Below, one piece after another: positions 13,651 to 23,656 of a stretch of 64,000 nt of DNA. The position numbers were made by a program, and so were the translations under genes. The DNA lies in contig NADL03000697.1 of the NCBI GenBank assembly GCA_002205965.3, forward strand, positions 372,001-436,000, in the 5' to 3' direction. Under the pieces are notes generated by a model. That model worked only from the letters and a program-made list of their open reading frames with translations. It did no database searches and had not been told where the DNA came from. How positions within the stretch are numbered: position 1 is the stretch's first letter; each line of letters starts with the position of its first letter. The DNA is from Kappaphycus alvarezii. Its lineage: Eukaryota > Rhodophyta > Florideophyceae > Gigartinales > Solieriaceae.

Positions 13651-13981
13651 AGTTCTCTAGTTAAGTGGCTCATCAGCAGGTCGAAGTGTCTGGCTCCTTT
13701 CATATTGACGATGGCGGCAAGACCGGAGGAGATAGCATTACATGCATACCACGAAGCAGTTCAGGAGTATCTAGAAGGAGGTCTGAAAATTCTTTACTCC
13801 CGTGACAGTCTCCATAAAGGTTTCGGATATTGAACGTGGTTGGAAAAGTAGTTCTATATCAACTTAATCCAGCCTATAGGCCCGTTGAGGACAGTTGTTT
13901 CCTCAATATACAATTTTTGCCTTACCGGATGATATGTGATATAAGGAAAATTCTAGATATTATCTGGCATGCTGTGTGAAA
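13651..13981. other. spacer with an unassigned open frame
   Basis: A plus-strand open frame continues out of the LINE tail to 13833 (peptides such as MAARPEEIALHAYHEAVQEY). I cannot match it. It could be a scrap of an old exon or of another element. Next to the gypsy LTR lies CTGGCATGCTG, which also recurs beyond the other LTR. Confidence 0.3.
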
Positions 13982-14258
13982 TGCTTGTTTCTGTTTACTT
14001 TGTCTCTCCCTGCTTTTTCGGCCAAGCGGAACCTACCTCCCGTTCCCCCAGACTTCGACAGCCCTAGCGTTATCTTATAGGGGCGGCTGGTACGGGTTTC
14101 TACTCATGAATGTGCAAGTACAGTGTACACTACTACTGTACACTGTACGAGCCCACTTCTCGCTCGTACAGTGTACAGTAGTACTGTATACTGTACGAGC
14201 ACACCGGGCCAATCAACTAGCGACCCTGACCATCGCGCGACACAAAAATAGCGCGACA
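13982..14258 (-). repeat. 3' LTR of the gypsy element
   Basis: The plus strand reads TGCTTGTTTCTG ... TAGCGCGACA, so the termini are TG/CA. It aligns with 20864-21095 throughout. It is 277 bp against 232 bp because it holds about 45 extra bases in which the palindromic GTACAGTGTACA-type segment appears a second time. The polypurine tract lies immediately inside it. Confidence 0.93.
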
Positions 14259-14269
14259 CGCCCCCCACT
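14259..14269 (-). other. polypurine tract of the gypsy element
   Basis: Directly inside the 3' LTR the minus strand reads AGTGGGGGGCG. A purine-rich run in this place is the usual plus-strand primer site of LTR elements, and it confirms that the left LTR is the 3' one. Confidence 0.65.
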
Positions 14270-14440
14270 GATTGTGGGCCACGGGCGCCACAAGATAATA
14301 ACGGACTTCCAGCTCAGCTTCCCTTTCACCCGGGGGCCCCCGCGTCATCGGTCCCCCTGCTCGGCTCACCCACCACGACCTTCACCACCAACCCAGCTCC
14401 CCCTCAACTTATCAGCCTAGTCAACCTTCCAACTTCCGTC

Positions 14441-14542
14441 GGGCGCACGACTGAGGTGCCGAGAAACGGCCAGTATACGCCCGACGTGCAACCATTCTCC
14501 GAGCGAACGACCGAAGTGCTCACAAACAGCCGGTATACGCCC
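14441..14542 (+). repeat. 60-bp-period double repeat upstream of the H3-tail ORF
   Basis: Two imperfect copies of a 42-bp block (14441-14482 and 14501-14542) share the cores ACGACTGAGGTGC and GTATACGCCCG. They lie about 250-350 bp before the accessory ORF, in the leader between 3' LTR and ORF. They could be promoter or leader elements for the antisense gene; that role is inferred from position only. Confidence 0.6.
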
Positions 14543-14787
14543 GGAGGTCCCAATCCTTCAGACTCCGTCAACCCGTTCTCTCATCTCAACCTCTCGTCCT
14601 CGACAACCCAAGGCACTTTTGAGCTTCCCCCATTGTCCTCGAAATTCTCAACCATCCGGAGCTTATCTTGGACCATCTTTCTTCTCTGGGACTCCCACCG
14701 TTCATTAATTATTCCCCGTCCTGCACCGCCTCGACAGTTCAACCCTTCGCAACTTCCTCCTTAGCTTTCCCACCTCTCCCTTTTTTT

Positions 14788-16075
14788 ATGGCTCGAACGA
14801 AGCAGCTTGCTCGTTTGAGCACCGGTGGCCGTGCGCCTCACAAGAACATCGCCACTAAGGCGGCGCGAGTCGCCCGCGGCGCGAAGGGGCCTCCTCCGGT
14901 GGCTAGAGCGAATTTGATGCGGTTGTTGTCGGAGCGTTCCGACATTAAGAAGGTGCTTTTCCTCGGCGGGGAGGAGCGGAACCCTTTCTTCATTCGCACT
15001 GACGCCTGCGGGATACATCCATACCGTGTCTCTCGTCTGGAGATCCTCGATTTCTTCGGACCCACATCACAGACTACGTGATTCACTGCGTTGGCGACGA
15101 AGTCACTCCGGAGGATGCTTTTCAACTGGGTCTCACGGAATCCCAGCACGATCGGCGCGTGTACGATGGAGTGCGGGAAGAGGATTGGGTTATCAGCACG
15201 GTCCACTGGGACGACGGCACCCAGACTTATCGAGCAGTCGACACGTAAACGGGAGAGGAGCACTCGGTTTCGCTCTACACTCTCGCGTTTTCCGGCCCCC
15301 AAGAGCCAGACGGTCACTTCATCTCCCGTTAGTCCCGGTTCTCTTTGGGGTGTGACGGCCGACTCAGTGCTGTGTCAGCGTTCACAGGTGGTGCCAACTT
15401 AATCCTGGTCGTCGTCTCCAGTTGTCATCAGTTCGTTCCAGGGAGCCTCGGGCTTCACCTGATTTTCTCCTGGCCTCTCCTCGCACTGATGTGGTATTCC
15501 GTGATGATACTGACTTATGCATCTGTTTCTCAATCTCTAGCGCCCTTTGGCAGTTGGGTGCCCATCTCGTCTCCCGAGAATGGTTGGAGTACTATGAGGG
15601 CAACGATAGAGCTTTGAAGCCCGATTTCACACGTCAGGGTCGCATCAGGAGCCTGAGGGATGCCCAGAAGCATGCGCCTCCACGCTCGTTCATTCTCCAT
15701 CAAATCTTACATGTCAACCCGGGCATCAAGGAGACCTTGGCTCTTCCTAGTGGTGTATACGTCTTGACGATCCAGGGTTCCCATGGTGTCCATCATTGCG
15801 TCACTATGAACACCGAGACGGGCCAGATATAGGACCTGTGTGAGCGCTTTGCCTTGGAGCTCTCCTCAATAGCTCTCTGTGAATTCGTCGGTAATAATTC
15901 TACATTCATTTCCGTCCTTGAGGTCCGGAAGGCGGCGCTCGCTACTGCAGGAAAGCGCAGGAAGCGGGGCCCTGGTCGCAACTCCTTATCTGTTCGGAAG
16001 CGTGAGCGGAAAATTAGAGAGAACCAGGAGGCAGCAGCGCCGCTCCGTAGCTGCTCAAGATTCAAGACTTCGCCC
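14788..16075 (+). pseudogene. accessory gene remnant: H3-tail mimic, peptidase-like, basic C-term
   Basis: This region of the gypsy element reads on the strand opposite gag-pol. From the ATG at 14788 the N-terminus imitates the histone H3 tail (separate entry). It then runs into sequence unlike the histone fold (for example RANLMRLLSERSDIKKV). At about 15.43-15.85 kb a further segment has the look of a papain-like thiol peptidase: CxxFSISSALWQLG could hold the cysteine and SHGVHHCVTMNTETG the histidine. At about 15.9-16.05 kb is a basic stretch (GKRRKRGPGR, RKRERK) resembling a bipartite nuclear signal. An AATAAA lies at 16215. The region is a fossil with a few breaks and no intact product. 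The peptidase assignment rests on motifs alone; no known family is claimed. Confidence 0.6.
14791..14868 (+). other. histone H3 tail-like segment
   Basis: The 26 residues after the start methionine match the canonical H3 tail (A1-R26) at 20 positions by eye. The ARTKQ start, A7-R8, S10-T11-G12-G13, A15-P16, K18 and A21-T22-K23-A24-A25-R26 are kept. K4, K18 and K23 are retained, but K9 is L, K14 is R and the position after R26 (K27) is V. The sequence then departs from H3 and no histone fold follows. Position 1 of the tail follows the ATG directly, as in real H3, so the free N-terminus bound by H3-tail readers would be reproduced. The ATG sits after a pyrimidine-rich run and has G at +4. Confidence 0.9.
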
Positions 16076-16229
16076 ACAATGTTTACGATTTCTCTGTGGC
16101 TTCTTCGTTACTTAGCCTTCTATCATGCGTTCTTCGCTTTCATCGCACTTCAATCTACTCGATTCTTGCTTTTTCTTCTTTCATGTCCTCGCATTTCTTG
16201 CTCTTCCTTAATTGAATAAACGGGTCGAT

Positions 16230-17600
16230 CTCTTCTGATAAGGGACAATCCGGCGCGCGTGAATTGCCTTCCTCGTAACGCGGCCGGTGGAGAAAAGTAA
16301 CTCGTAGCGAGGGTGGTTCACCTTCGTCACCATGCACGGCCCATAGAAACACGAGTCGAAGGCCGGCCAGTTGCGCCCCTTATTGAAGGCCGCACGGTAT
16401 GCTACCAACACCTCCTCCCCAACTTCGAACTTCCTTACTTTTCCCTTGGTCTTGCGGGTTTGCTGGTCTTCTCCACCACGCCAGCCCGCGTTCTCTAATC
16501 AGCAAAGGTCTCTATAAGCCGATGATGGGGGCCAGCGTCACTGAGAAATGCTACCGAATCGCTGGCCAGCATCCTCGGATTAATTCCATACATCAGTCGA
16601 AAAGCAGAAGGGGCGTCGCCTCGGTCGCGTCTGCGGTAACCGTATAAGACTTTGGGAGGGCTTCTGCCCAGTCTACCTCACCGCGGACGACAGACCTTTT
16701 GATCGCGTGCTTGATACTTCCCACCATCCGCTCCGCGCGACCGTTTGCCATCGGCGCGTAGGCAAGCACCGCCTTTCACTCGACTCCCCTCTCTTTCATG
16801 TACTCTTGTACCGATCCCGCCATGAACGCAGTCTAATTATCCGAGACAATTCTCCTCGGCGGCCCGAACGCTGATATTATCTCTTCCTCGATGAACCTCA
16901 TCACCGTATCGGCCGTAGAATCTGTCGTGGCCCACTCTATGGGCCACCCTGTCATATGTTCCACAGCGATCAGAACAAATCTTTTCCCATTCTTCGAAGG
17001 CTTGTAGGGTCCAGCAAAGTCAATCGGTAAGGTCTCAAAGAGTCCAGTAACGGGAGCTCTCAAACTCTAGTGATACGTCGGCAACTTTCTCGCATGCTGA
17101 CACCCATCACAACCTTGTACTTACTCAGTGACATCACGGTACACCCCAGGCCACCAGAAGCGGTCCCTCACGAACTTCCTTGTCGACGCGACTTCCCAGT
17201 GTCTAATATCATCGTGAAAGGTGGTCATTATCTCCGAGCGCTGATCGATCGGAGGCACGACACGGAGCCCGTTCTTTTCACGACGAAAGAGGGTGTCATT
17301 CCAGAGCATGAAACTTTTTGCGCTCCGTCTGACTGCGACCTTCTTCTTCGGGTCAGATTCTTGAGCCATTTCTCCGGCTAAAAACCGTGCCAAATCTAGC
17401 AAGTGCGGTTCAAAACCGTACAACTTTGGGTCTGCCCAATCCACTGTCGCCACCAATCCTTCAGTTATGTTTTCCCTGTTTCTTCTTTCTTCCTTCTTGT
17501 TATGTCTTCTCGAGAGATAATCCGCAGCCCCATTTGCCAGTCCGGACGATACTTGATCTCGAAGTCGTATTCCGCCATCAAATCCATCCACCTTGCCAAC
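16230..17600 (-). pseudogene. gypsy integrase region
   Basis: The minus strand carries an H2C2-type zinc-binding stretch (HDDIRHWEVAS ... RDRFWWPGVY) near 17.15-17.3 kb. The integrase core follows near 16.83-17.06 kb (PIDFAGPYK, AVEHMTGWPIEW, FGPPRRIVSDN). Further on, near 16.73 kb, is a block of the PMANGRAERMVGSIK type that holds the third catalytic residue of the family. The C-terminal part fades towards 16.23 kb, where it converges with the end of the plus-strand accessory gene. Broken fossil. Confidence 0.88.
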
Positions 17601-18240
17601 CGCCCGTGAATATCTTTCTTTTTGAACGCCATTTGAAGGGCTTGATAATCCGTATAAACAACGGAGGGCTTGTTAGACAGGAAATACACTCGAAACTTCT
17701 TAAGAGCGAAAACCACGGCGAGTGCTTCCCGTTCGCTCGTGGAGTAGCGGCGCTCCTGCTCCGTCATCGTTCTAGGAGCAAACTGAATAGGATCTATTTT
17801 CACGTCCTCTTTTTTCTGCGAGAGAACAACCCCAAGGGCTGCCGAAGATGCGTCTGTTTCCACTAGAAAAGGAGAATTGAAATCCGAAAACGCCAATACT
17901 GGAGGGGTAGTCAGTTTCCCCTTCAAGTATTCGAAGTCCTCTTGCATCTCCGGAGTCCACTCGAAAGCCTGCTTAAAAGACGTCGCCCCGTGCAACACTG
18001 CTGAGCAGTCGGCAAACACCCTTATGAACCGTCGGTAGTACCCCACGAGTCCCAGAAAACTCCTGAGTTCGGTGACGTTTTTCGGCACCGGAGCTTCTGA
18101 AATATCTTTGATCTTGTCGGGGTCCACCTTCACACCACTTGAATTAACGATGTGACCAAGCAACTTCACCTCTGATTGAGCAAAACTGCACTTGGTAACC
18201 TTCAATTTCAGTTTCGATTCTTTTATCCTCCTGAACACTT
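17465..18240 (-). pseudogene. gypsy RT thumb/connection and RNase H
   Basis: The minus strand shows the post-YVDD part of a gypsy RT (LKVTKCSFAQSEVKLLGH, then ELRSFLGLVGYYRRF). RNase H follows, with FLVETDASSAALGVVL, the glutamate region STSEREALAVVFALKKFR and VYTDYQALQ. This is the standard order in Ty3/gypsy pol. Part of a broken element. Confidence 0.93.
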
Positions 18241-19540
18241 CCTTGCAATGAGCTATGTAACACTTCCAACGTCTTCGAGAAGATGACAACGTCGTCCACA
18301 TAAACCATGGCGAACGTCAACTCGCGAAGAACATCATCCATCATCCTTTGAAATGTCGCTGGAGCATTCATGAGCCCGAACGGCATTACCTCGAACTTGA
18401 ACGTTCCATATCGAGAGACAAAGGTCGTTTTTTCCTTGCAAGCCTCATACAACCTAACCTTCCAGTACCGTGTGTAAAGGTCCAATGTTGTGAAGAACTC
18501 TGCACCAGAGAGTTCATCGAAGATTTCTTCTATCTTCGGCAGCGGCCAGCGGTCAGGCTTCATCACCTTATTCAACTGATGGTAATCGACGCAGAACCGG
18601 GGCCTTCCGTCTTTCTTCGTGGCTATCACGACCGGAAAGGACCAGGTGGACCTTGACGGCGTAATGATTTCCGCTTCCAATAATTCCTTCACTTCTTTCC
18701 TTACGACCTCTTTATGCCTCGGCGGCATTCGGCGGGCCTTCGAATGTATCGGCGTCTTGTCCGTCAAACCGAAAGAATGTACCACCGGCACATTAGCAGG
18801 CTCCAGGTCGTGAATGTCCCAAGCTATGACATCCGTTTCGTTGAGAGCTCTCGCCAGCTCCTTCTGATTCGTATCTTCGAGGTGGTCCAGCTTCGAGGCC
18901 AATAGAACCGAGCGGTCCACCTCCTCTTTTACCTCCTTCTTAACTTCAGTCTTCATCGAGCGAGGTAGATCAGGCTCGTACGTTTCCTTATTAATGATGG
19001 CTAAGACCAGGTCTTGTTCGGGATCCGATCCACCATCGCTTTCGCTAGACGACGAGAAAGGGTGGAGGGATTCCTCATCATCTGAACCTTTGGGGGACGT
19101 GAAGTCCTCACTATCCGTCTGAGCCCCGTTAATTCTGGACGGCTCGTTGACGAATGGCAGCCCAACCTCTTCATCTCCAATAACCAAAGTGACCTGTTGG
19201 AGTGCATAATCGATGCGCGTCTGGAGGGCTTCCAAAGTCGGGCTACCAACAATAACGTCAAACGGGGCATTGTTGACAACCAGGAACTCAAGGTGCACAC
19301 CCATCGACCCATAAGACACCGGCACTCCATTGAGACAACCAAGAACCTCGGCGACAGTTCCGTCTGCTACTGTCAGCTGACGATTGGTTTCCGTCGGGGT
19401 GAGGGCAAGCCTTTTGCAGAGGTCCCAAGAGATCAGGTTAGGAACTGCACCCGTGTCCAAAAGGGCATAAGTCTCCGTTCCATACAACTTCACGGCTACT
19501 ACCTTGAGTCGGCGTGGACCTCCTGTAGAGTTGACCATCG
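18240..19540 (-). pseudogene. gypsy protease and reverse transcriptase core
   Basis: The retropepsin motif ALLDTGAVPNLIS lies at about 19.42-19.47 kb. An acidic linker (residues rich in S, D and E) separates it from RT. The RT palm motifs are in order: WSFPVVIATKKDGRPRFCVD, FFTTLDLYTRYWKV (motif A), MPFGLMNAPATFQRMMD (motif B) and MVYVDDVVIF (motif C, about 18.29-18.30 kb). Spacing is normal for Ty3/gypsy. Part of a broken element. Confidence 0.95.
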
Positions 19541-20859
19541 ACGCCTGTGTAACCGGTAATCTTTGGATAAAAATCTCCTTAAAACCTTTCTGGCCTCCTC
19601 GGCATCCCCGCGCAACAGTTGCCCGAAGTTCATTCCTGTGGTAGCGGAAGCCAGTTCAGCGATCACTTTATACTTCCCTACATGATCCTGAAGTCCACCT
19701 GATTTCTTCTTCGACTTGCGATTTCCTCTCTTAGTCTTTTTCTTTGGGACAGGAACGATCATCGGCGAACGATTAGCAGGGGCCTTGTTCAAGATGGTAT
19801 CAAGATCCATCAAGTTTTCCCTCCGCTGTTTCGGGAGGGCCTGCCCGTCCGCACTTCTCTTCGCAGCGGCAACCACGCCCTTTTTGCGAGATTCCTGAAC
19901 AACGGCGATTTTGTCCTCGCCCTTCGGTTTCTTCATTTTCAATTCTTCTCCAGACTCAGACCGGGCCCTAGCAACTCCTCCCCGCTGATCATCACCACGA
20001 GGGTTCTTCGACCAGCATCTTGCTTCCGAATGTTCTTTTCTCCCACAAATTGTACAGCGCGTATCTCGATGCGGATTATGCGGACAACGGCTCGCTCCGT
20101 GGTCCTGTTGGTTGCAATAGCTGCAAAAATAATCCGCATCCGTCTTCATTGGCGGCGTCGTTCCGTCGAATTGCTTCCTCACGAGCAACGATAGTTCATC
20201 AAATTGGTCGGCCAACTTCTCCACCTTATTTTCCAGATGCTGAGAACTACGAGCATCCGGCCTCTGGAGGATCTTCTTCGGCGCTTCACCCGATGATGAT
20301 CCTTGACTTCTTTCTCTGTAGAACGTCTTCTTTTCACTTACGAAGTTCGTGATTGCCTTCTTGAGCCCTTTGTAGTCCGAAGGGGCTCTAAACATTACGA
20401 ACTGCGCCATGTCTTGATCTTCTGCCACTGGCTTCCGAAGCAGACCGAAGGAGGCTGTATCGTTGAATCCCACTCTCTTGTATAGAGTGTCCAACTGCGT
20501 CAGGGAGCCCATTACATCTTTCGGGTCCAACCTAGCGTTTATAGCCTTCTGCAGTTCTTCTTCCGGCTTCGGGGTCTTCCCAAACTCTTCAATGAGCTTG
20601 GCCTCAACGATCGAATAGTCCTCCGCCTCCTCCACCAATGCTACGTCTCTCGCGAAAGCCTCGTAGTAACGCTCAAACGCCGCGCCTTCGAGGTGGCACA
20701 GGATCTGGAGCGCCTTTTCCTCGTCGTTTTTCCGCGCATGACTACATTCTCGTACGCGAAAAGGAAGCGCGCGACGTCGGAATAAGGGGAACCGTTGAAG
20801 GAAACGTGGGGTCTAAGGGAATCTTTTATGTCCATAGTCAACCTTGGATGCGGTACCAT
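19540..20859 (-). pseudogene. gypsy gag with two CCHC zinc knuckles
   Basis: The gag reading starts at or near the minus-strand ATG at 20859, just inside the primer site. The capsid-like part includes VEEAEDYSIVEAKLIEEFGK and YKGLKKAITNFVSEK. A coiled-coil-like stretch (LENKVEKLADQFDELSLL) precedes two zinc knuckles, CSYCNQQDHGASRC and CTICGRKEHSEARC, near 20.03-20.12 kb. A lysine/arginine-rich C-terminal region follows. Gag and protease lie in overlapping or adjacent frames, which could reflect the family's usual frameshift arrangement, but the element is broken. Confidence 0.88.
20842..20858 (-). other. candidate primer-binding site
   Basis: A few bases inside the 5' LTR end, the minus strand reads TGGTACCGCATCCAAGG. 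A TGG start five bases inside the LTR is where LTR elements pair with the CCA end of a tRNA. Which tRNA is involved cannot be told from this window. Confidence 0.55.
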
Positions 20860-20863
20860 GTAA

Positions 20864-21095
20864 TGCTTGTTTTTGTTTACTCTGTCTCTCTCTGCTTTCT
20901 TTCGTTCAAGCGGAACCTATCTCCCGTTCCCCCAGACTCCGACAGCGCTAGCGTTATCTTATAGGGGCGGCTGGTAAGTGGGTTTCCACTCATGAATGTG
21001 CAAGTAAAGTGTACACTACTACTGTACACTGTACGAGCACACCGGGCCAATCAACTAGCGACCCTGACCATCGCGCGAGACAAAATAGCGCGACA
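20864..21095 (-). repeat. 5' LTR of the gypsy element
   Basis: The plus strand reads TGCTTGTTTTTG ... TAGCGCGACA, 232 bp with TG/CA termini. It holds one copy of the palindromic GTACAGTGTAC-type segment, against two in the other LTR. Directly outside lies a run of GAGCTGGCATGCTGCGCTGG-like short repeats (21096-21165). Confidence 0.93.
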
Positions 21096-21269
21096 CTGAG
21101 CTGGATGAGCTTGCATGCTGAGCTGGCATGCTGCGCTGGCTGAGCTGGCATGCTGCGCTAGCCGCGGTGTCACTGTACTTATAATTATATTTTTTAATTA
21201 TTTTTAGATTGATTCTTTGCACTGTACTGTGGCGGTGCAGATTTGGCACATAGGTACTGTATAGGTGCA

Positions 21270-21663
21270 ACAGAATGTGAGGCTTGAAAACTCTATATAA
21301 GGGGCTGTTTGGATGAAATGGTAGGACTATTTGTGAGCCAGAATACCCGAGCAGGGCGCTCAACACATTAAGTTGCACACAAAGCATAAAGGAAGTTGAC
21401 AGACAACTTCAGGTCAAGCTGCGAGTAGTAGGAAGTTGAGAGTCAACTTCAGACCTAAGAAAACGTTTTCCTAAGCTGGTCGCAGAGCATCAGTGGTAGA
21501 CCGTGCCCCTTCTATACTTGCTTGTAGCTTTCTCAACTCTCTTCTATATGCACTCCCTTTTGTTCGTTCAACAATACTGCGGTAGCACTTTTGTCGCTTG
21601 CAACACCTCCTTCTCAGGGTAATTGGTTCTGAGGATCTCTCCCCCGCCGATTTATCCCTCTCA
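21270..21663 (+). mobile_element. family C LTR end, variant
   Basis: From a TATATAAG promoter-like motif near 21294 this follows the family C LTR 3' half: the paired GACAACTTCAGGTC / GAGAGTCAACTTC motif, CATCAGTGGTAGACC, GTAGCACTTTTGTCGC and the terminal TTTATCCCTCTCA. The first 80-100 bases differ from the other copies. Its left end is not resolved and it may have been cut when the neighbouring gypsy element or its short repeats arrived. Confidence 0.7.
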
Positions 21664-23487
21664 ATATGCAGCTTTGACTGCCTCACTTGGAACCACGGGC
21701 CACCATATCTTACACTTGGGAAGTTTCAAGTGTAGATCACCTGCGGAGAGGACAAAAATGCGATAGCTTTCAACAGAATGAAATACTTTGCCACTATATG
21801 ACTATAGATGTGATACTACGGCTTTACGAATAGCTCTTGAACCCCCTCGTTAGCCTTTCACAGCAGCAACATGGCTTTGATTTTGGCAACCAATATTCGG
21901 AGGACTAGGTCAAAAAAGGCCAACAAGCGGGTTTACTTAGCAAGACATCAATCACGAGGGAGTAACTAGTTCTTTCCATAAATACACTGAACCGTTGTAT
22001 CAGTACATTATCCAGTACAACAGCTGCGGAAATTAGATTTTAAACGCCTCGAGAAATATTGACCGACTGAAAAGATGAGAAAAGGTTTAGGTGCTTTACT
22101 CTTAGAAGATATGTTCAAAGATCGAATGCATTTATGAGATCCGCTTTTATAAAATACAAAGTCTGATTCGTTCTAAACTGCTTTCAGCATTTGGCGGACT
22201 TCGTGCGCAGTAGTACTGGCCCCGGTCTTCGTGGTAATCCCTACCTGGACTGGTGGCATGTAGCTCTCCGCCTTCCTGAATGGTTGCGACATTAGGCAGA
22301 AAGTTGATCAAAGCGCCTATTGATGAAGGTTTGAGAAAAATGAACAAGGCGCTCGGAACATTTCCTCACCATTACTGAGTTGACATACCTTTTGATTCGC
22401 TTTTGGTTGCATGGAAAACTTTAGGATAGATATTATACACCGTCCAACATGAAAAACACCCAAAGCTTTCCCCTCGTAACATATTTGAGGATGATTAATG
22501 TATTCGAATAGAAGGCTTGCCCCCACGAAAGATCGAATGTGGGTTATCGGTACTGCTAGACTTCAGGGGACAAGGAGAATGGATACAATATATGTTCTAT
22601 AAGGAAGTAGGCTGTAGTGTAAAGCGATACGCAGAGCATGCAACCGGCGTTTTTGTCTCGAGAGCGTCAAACGTTTTAGTGCTACTGGTGAAGTTCTGTA
22701 CTGTAGACAAAAACTACAGGCGGTCCTTTTTGATGGGCGGTATGCTGATGAAATTGTTTCCAGCAAATAATGGACTTAGTTTCCGAGAAGAGAGCTAGCA
22801 GAATGTTTTTAGGAATATATTGGTCGAACTGGATATAAAAGAGGAGTTAACGAATCTTTTTAAAGACGAAAACACTTATATTTCAATAATTGCGACTTAA
22901 TTGAGATAGAACGAAAAGAAGAAGGGGGAGTTCGAGATTAACTGCCCTGATTCTCAGCCCTACGAAGTATAGCAGTAAATAAGGCCCTTTCTGGTAGATT
23001 GTTGTTGGTGCTAGCATTCAACAGCAATGCTTTCTACATGCCTCGACCATCTGCACATGTATTTAACATGAAATTAAGATTTGCAGTTCTAAATGGGTTC
23101 CAGCCAATCCATACATCTCAATAAAGACACTCTCCTTTTTTCCAATAAGCCCTTATTTCCCTGCGGATGAACCCCATTACCAGAGCAAGCATTGGTCCAA
23201 AAAAAGCAAGGATTTGTACGGTGCATTCGTTTAAGATGTAAATGGAAAGCGGCGATAGACACATATTTAAAGATATTCAAGGATACTGCCGCTATTTCTT
23301 TCTTCAAATGAATATGAGAATTACTTAACTGTGTAACGGCTTTTTACTTGTCTACAGTAAGTTTCTTGGTATTACTCTCCTTAACGACTGATATTATCAC
23401 CATCCTATGGTATCTTCGAAATATTTCAATCCAAATACTGTTTACTCACCACTCAAGACTGATGCTCGAATTAAAAGAAAGAGGAAA
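21664..23487. other. spacer
   Basis: AT-rich sequence. A short piece at about 22082-22120 (GGTTTAGGTGCTTTACTCTTAGAAGATAT) is the very end of a LINE tail A copy. The plus-strand frame at 22517-22798 (93 codons) has no motif I recognise. Nothing else is assigned. Confidence 0.45.
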
Positions 23488-23600
23488 AGGTTTGGGTGTT
23501 TTACTCTTGGAAGAGATATCCGATCGATCCCATGGTTTTCTAGACAACCACAATCGACTAAAAAGGGTGTACCGACACCGTAATGGAGAAGGACTAATTG
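23488..23600 (-). mobile_element. 5'-truncated LINE 3' end (tail A)
   Basis: This matches the tail A 3' UTR (minus strand ... CCTTTTTAGTCGATTGTGG ... CCAAGAGTAAAACACCC) over about 110 bp. It is cut off before the coding end. The flanks are AG-rich and no target duplication stands out. Confidence 0.75.
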
Positions 23601-23656
23601 AAAGTAAACAGAGTTAAACGACATTCTTCAAGAAGTCACAGCTACAGTCATCACTT

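Larger units (their letters stand above)
13982..21095 (-). mobile_element. Ty3/gypsy LTR retrotransposon with antisense accessory gene
   Basis: The element is 7.1 kb, with gag-pol on the minus strand and LTRs at both ends. Order on the minus strand: 5' LTR (20864-21095), primer-binding site, gag with two zinc knuckles, protease, RT, RNase H, integrase, a plus-strand accessory region, polypurine tract, 3' LTR (13982-14258). The domain order PR-RT-RH-IN places it in Ty3/gypsy. The two LTRs differ at roughly a dozen aligned positions (about 5 percent by eye) plus a 45-bp length difference, so the insertion is not recent. It is a fossil: gag-pol has roughly half a dozen breaks and the accessory gene a few more. 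No 5-bp target duplication is visible. Confidence 0.93.

Noticed and set aside
14761-15317. Minus-strand open frames opposite the H3-tail region
   Set aside because: They mirror the GC-rich plus-strand coding sequence and carry no motif; the plus-strand reading has the H3 match at an ATG.
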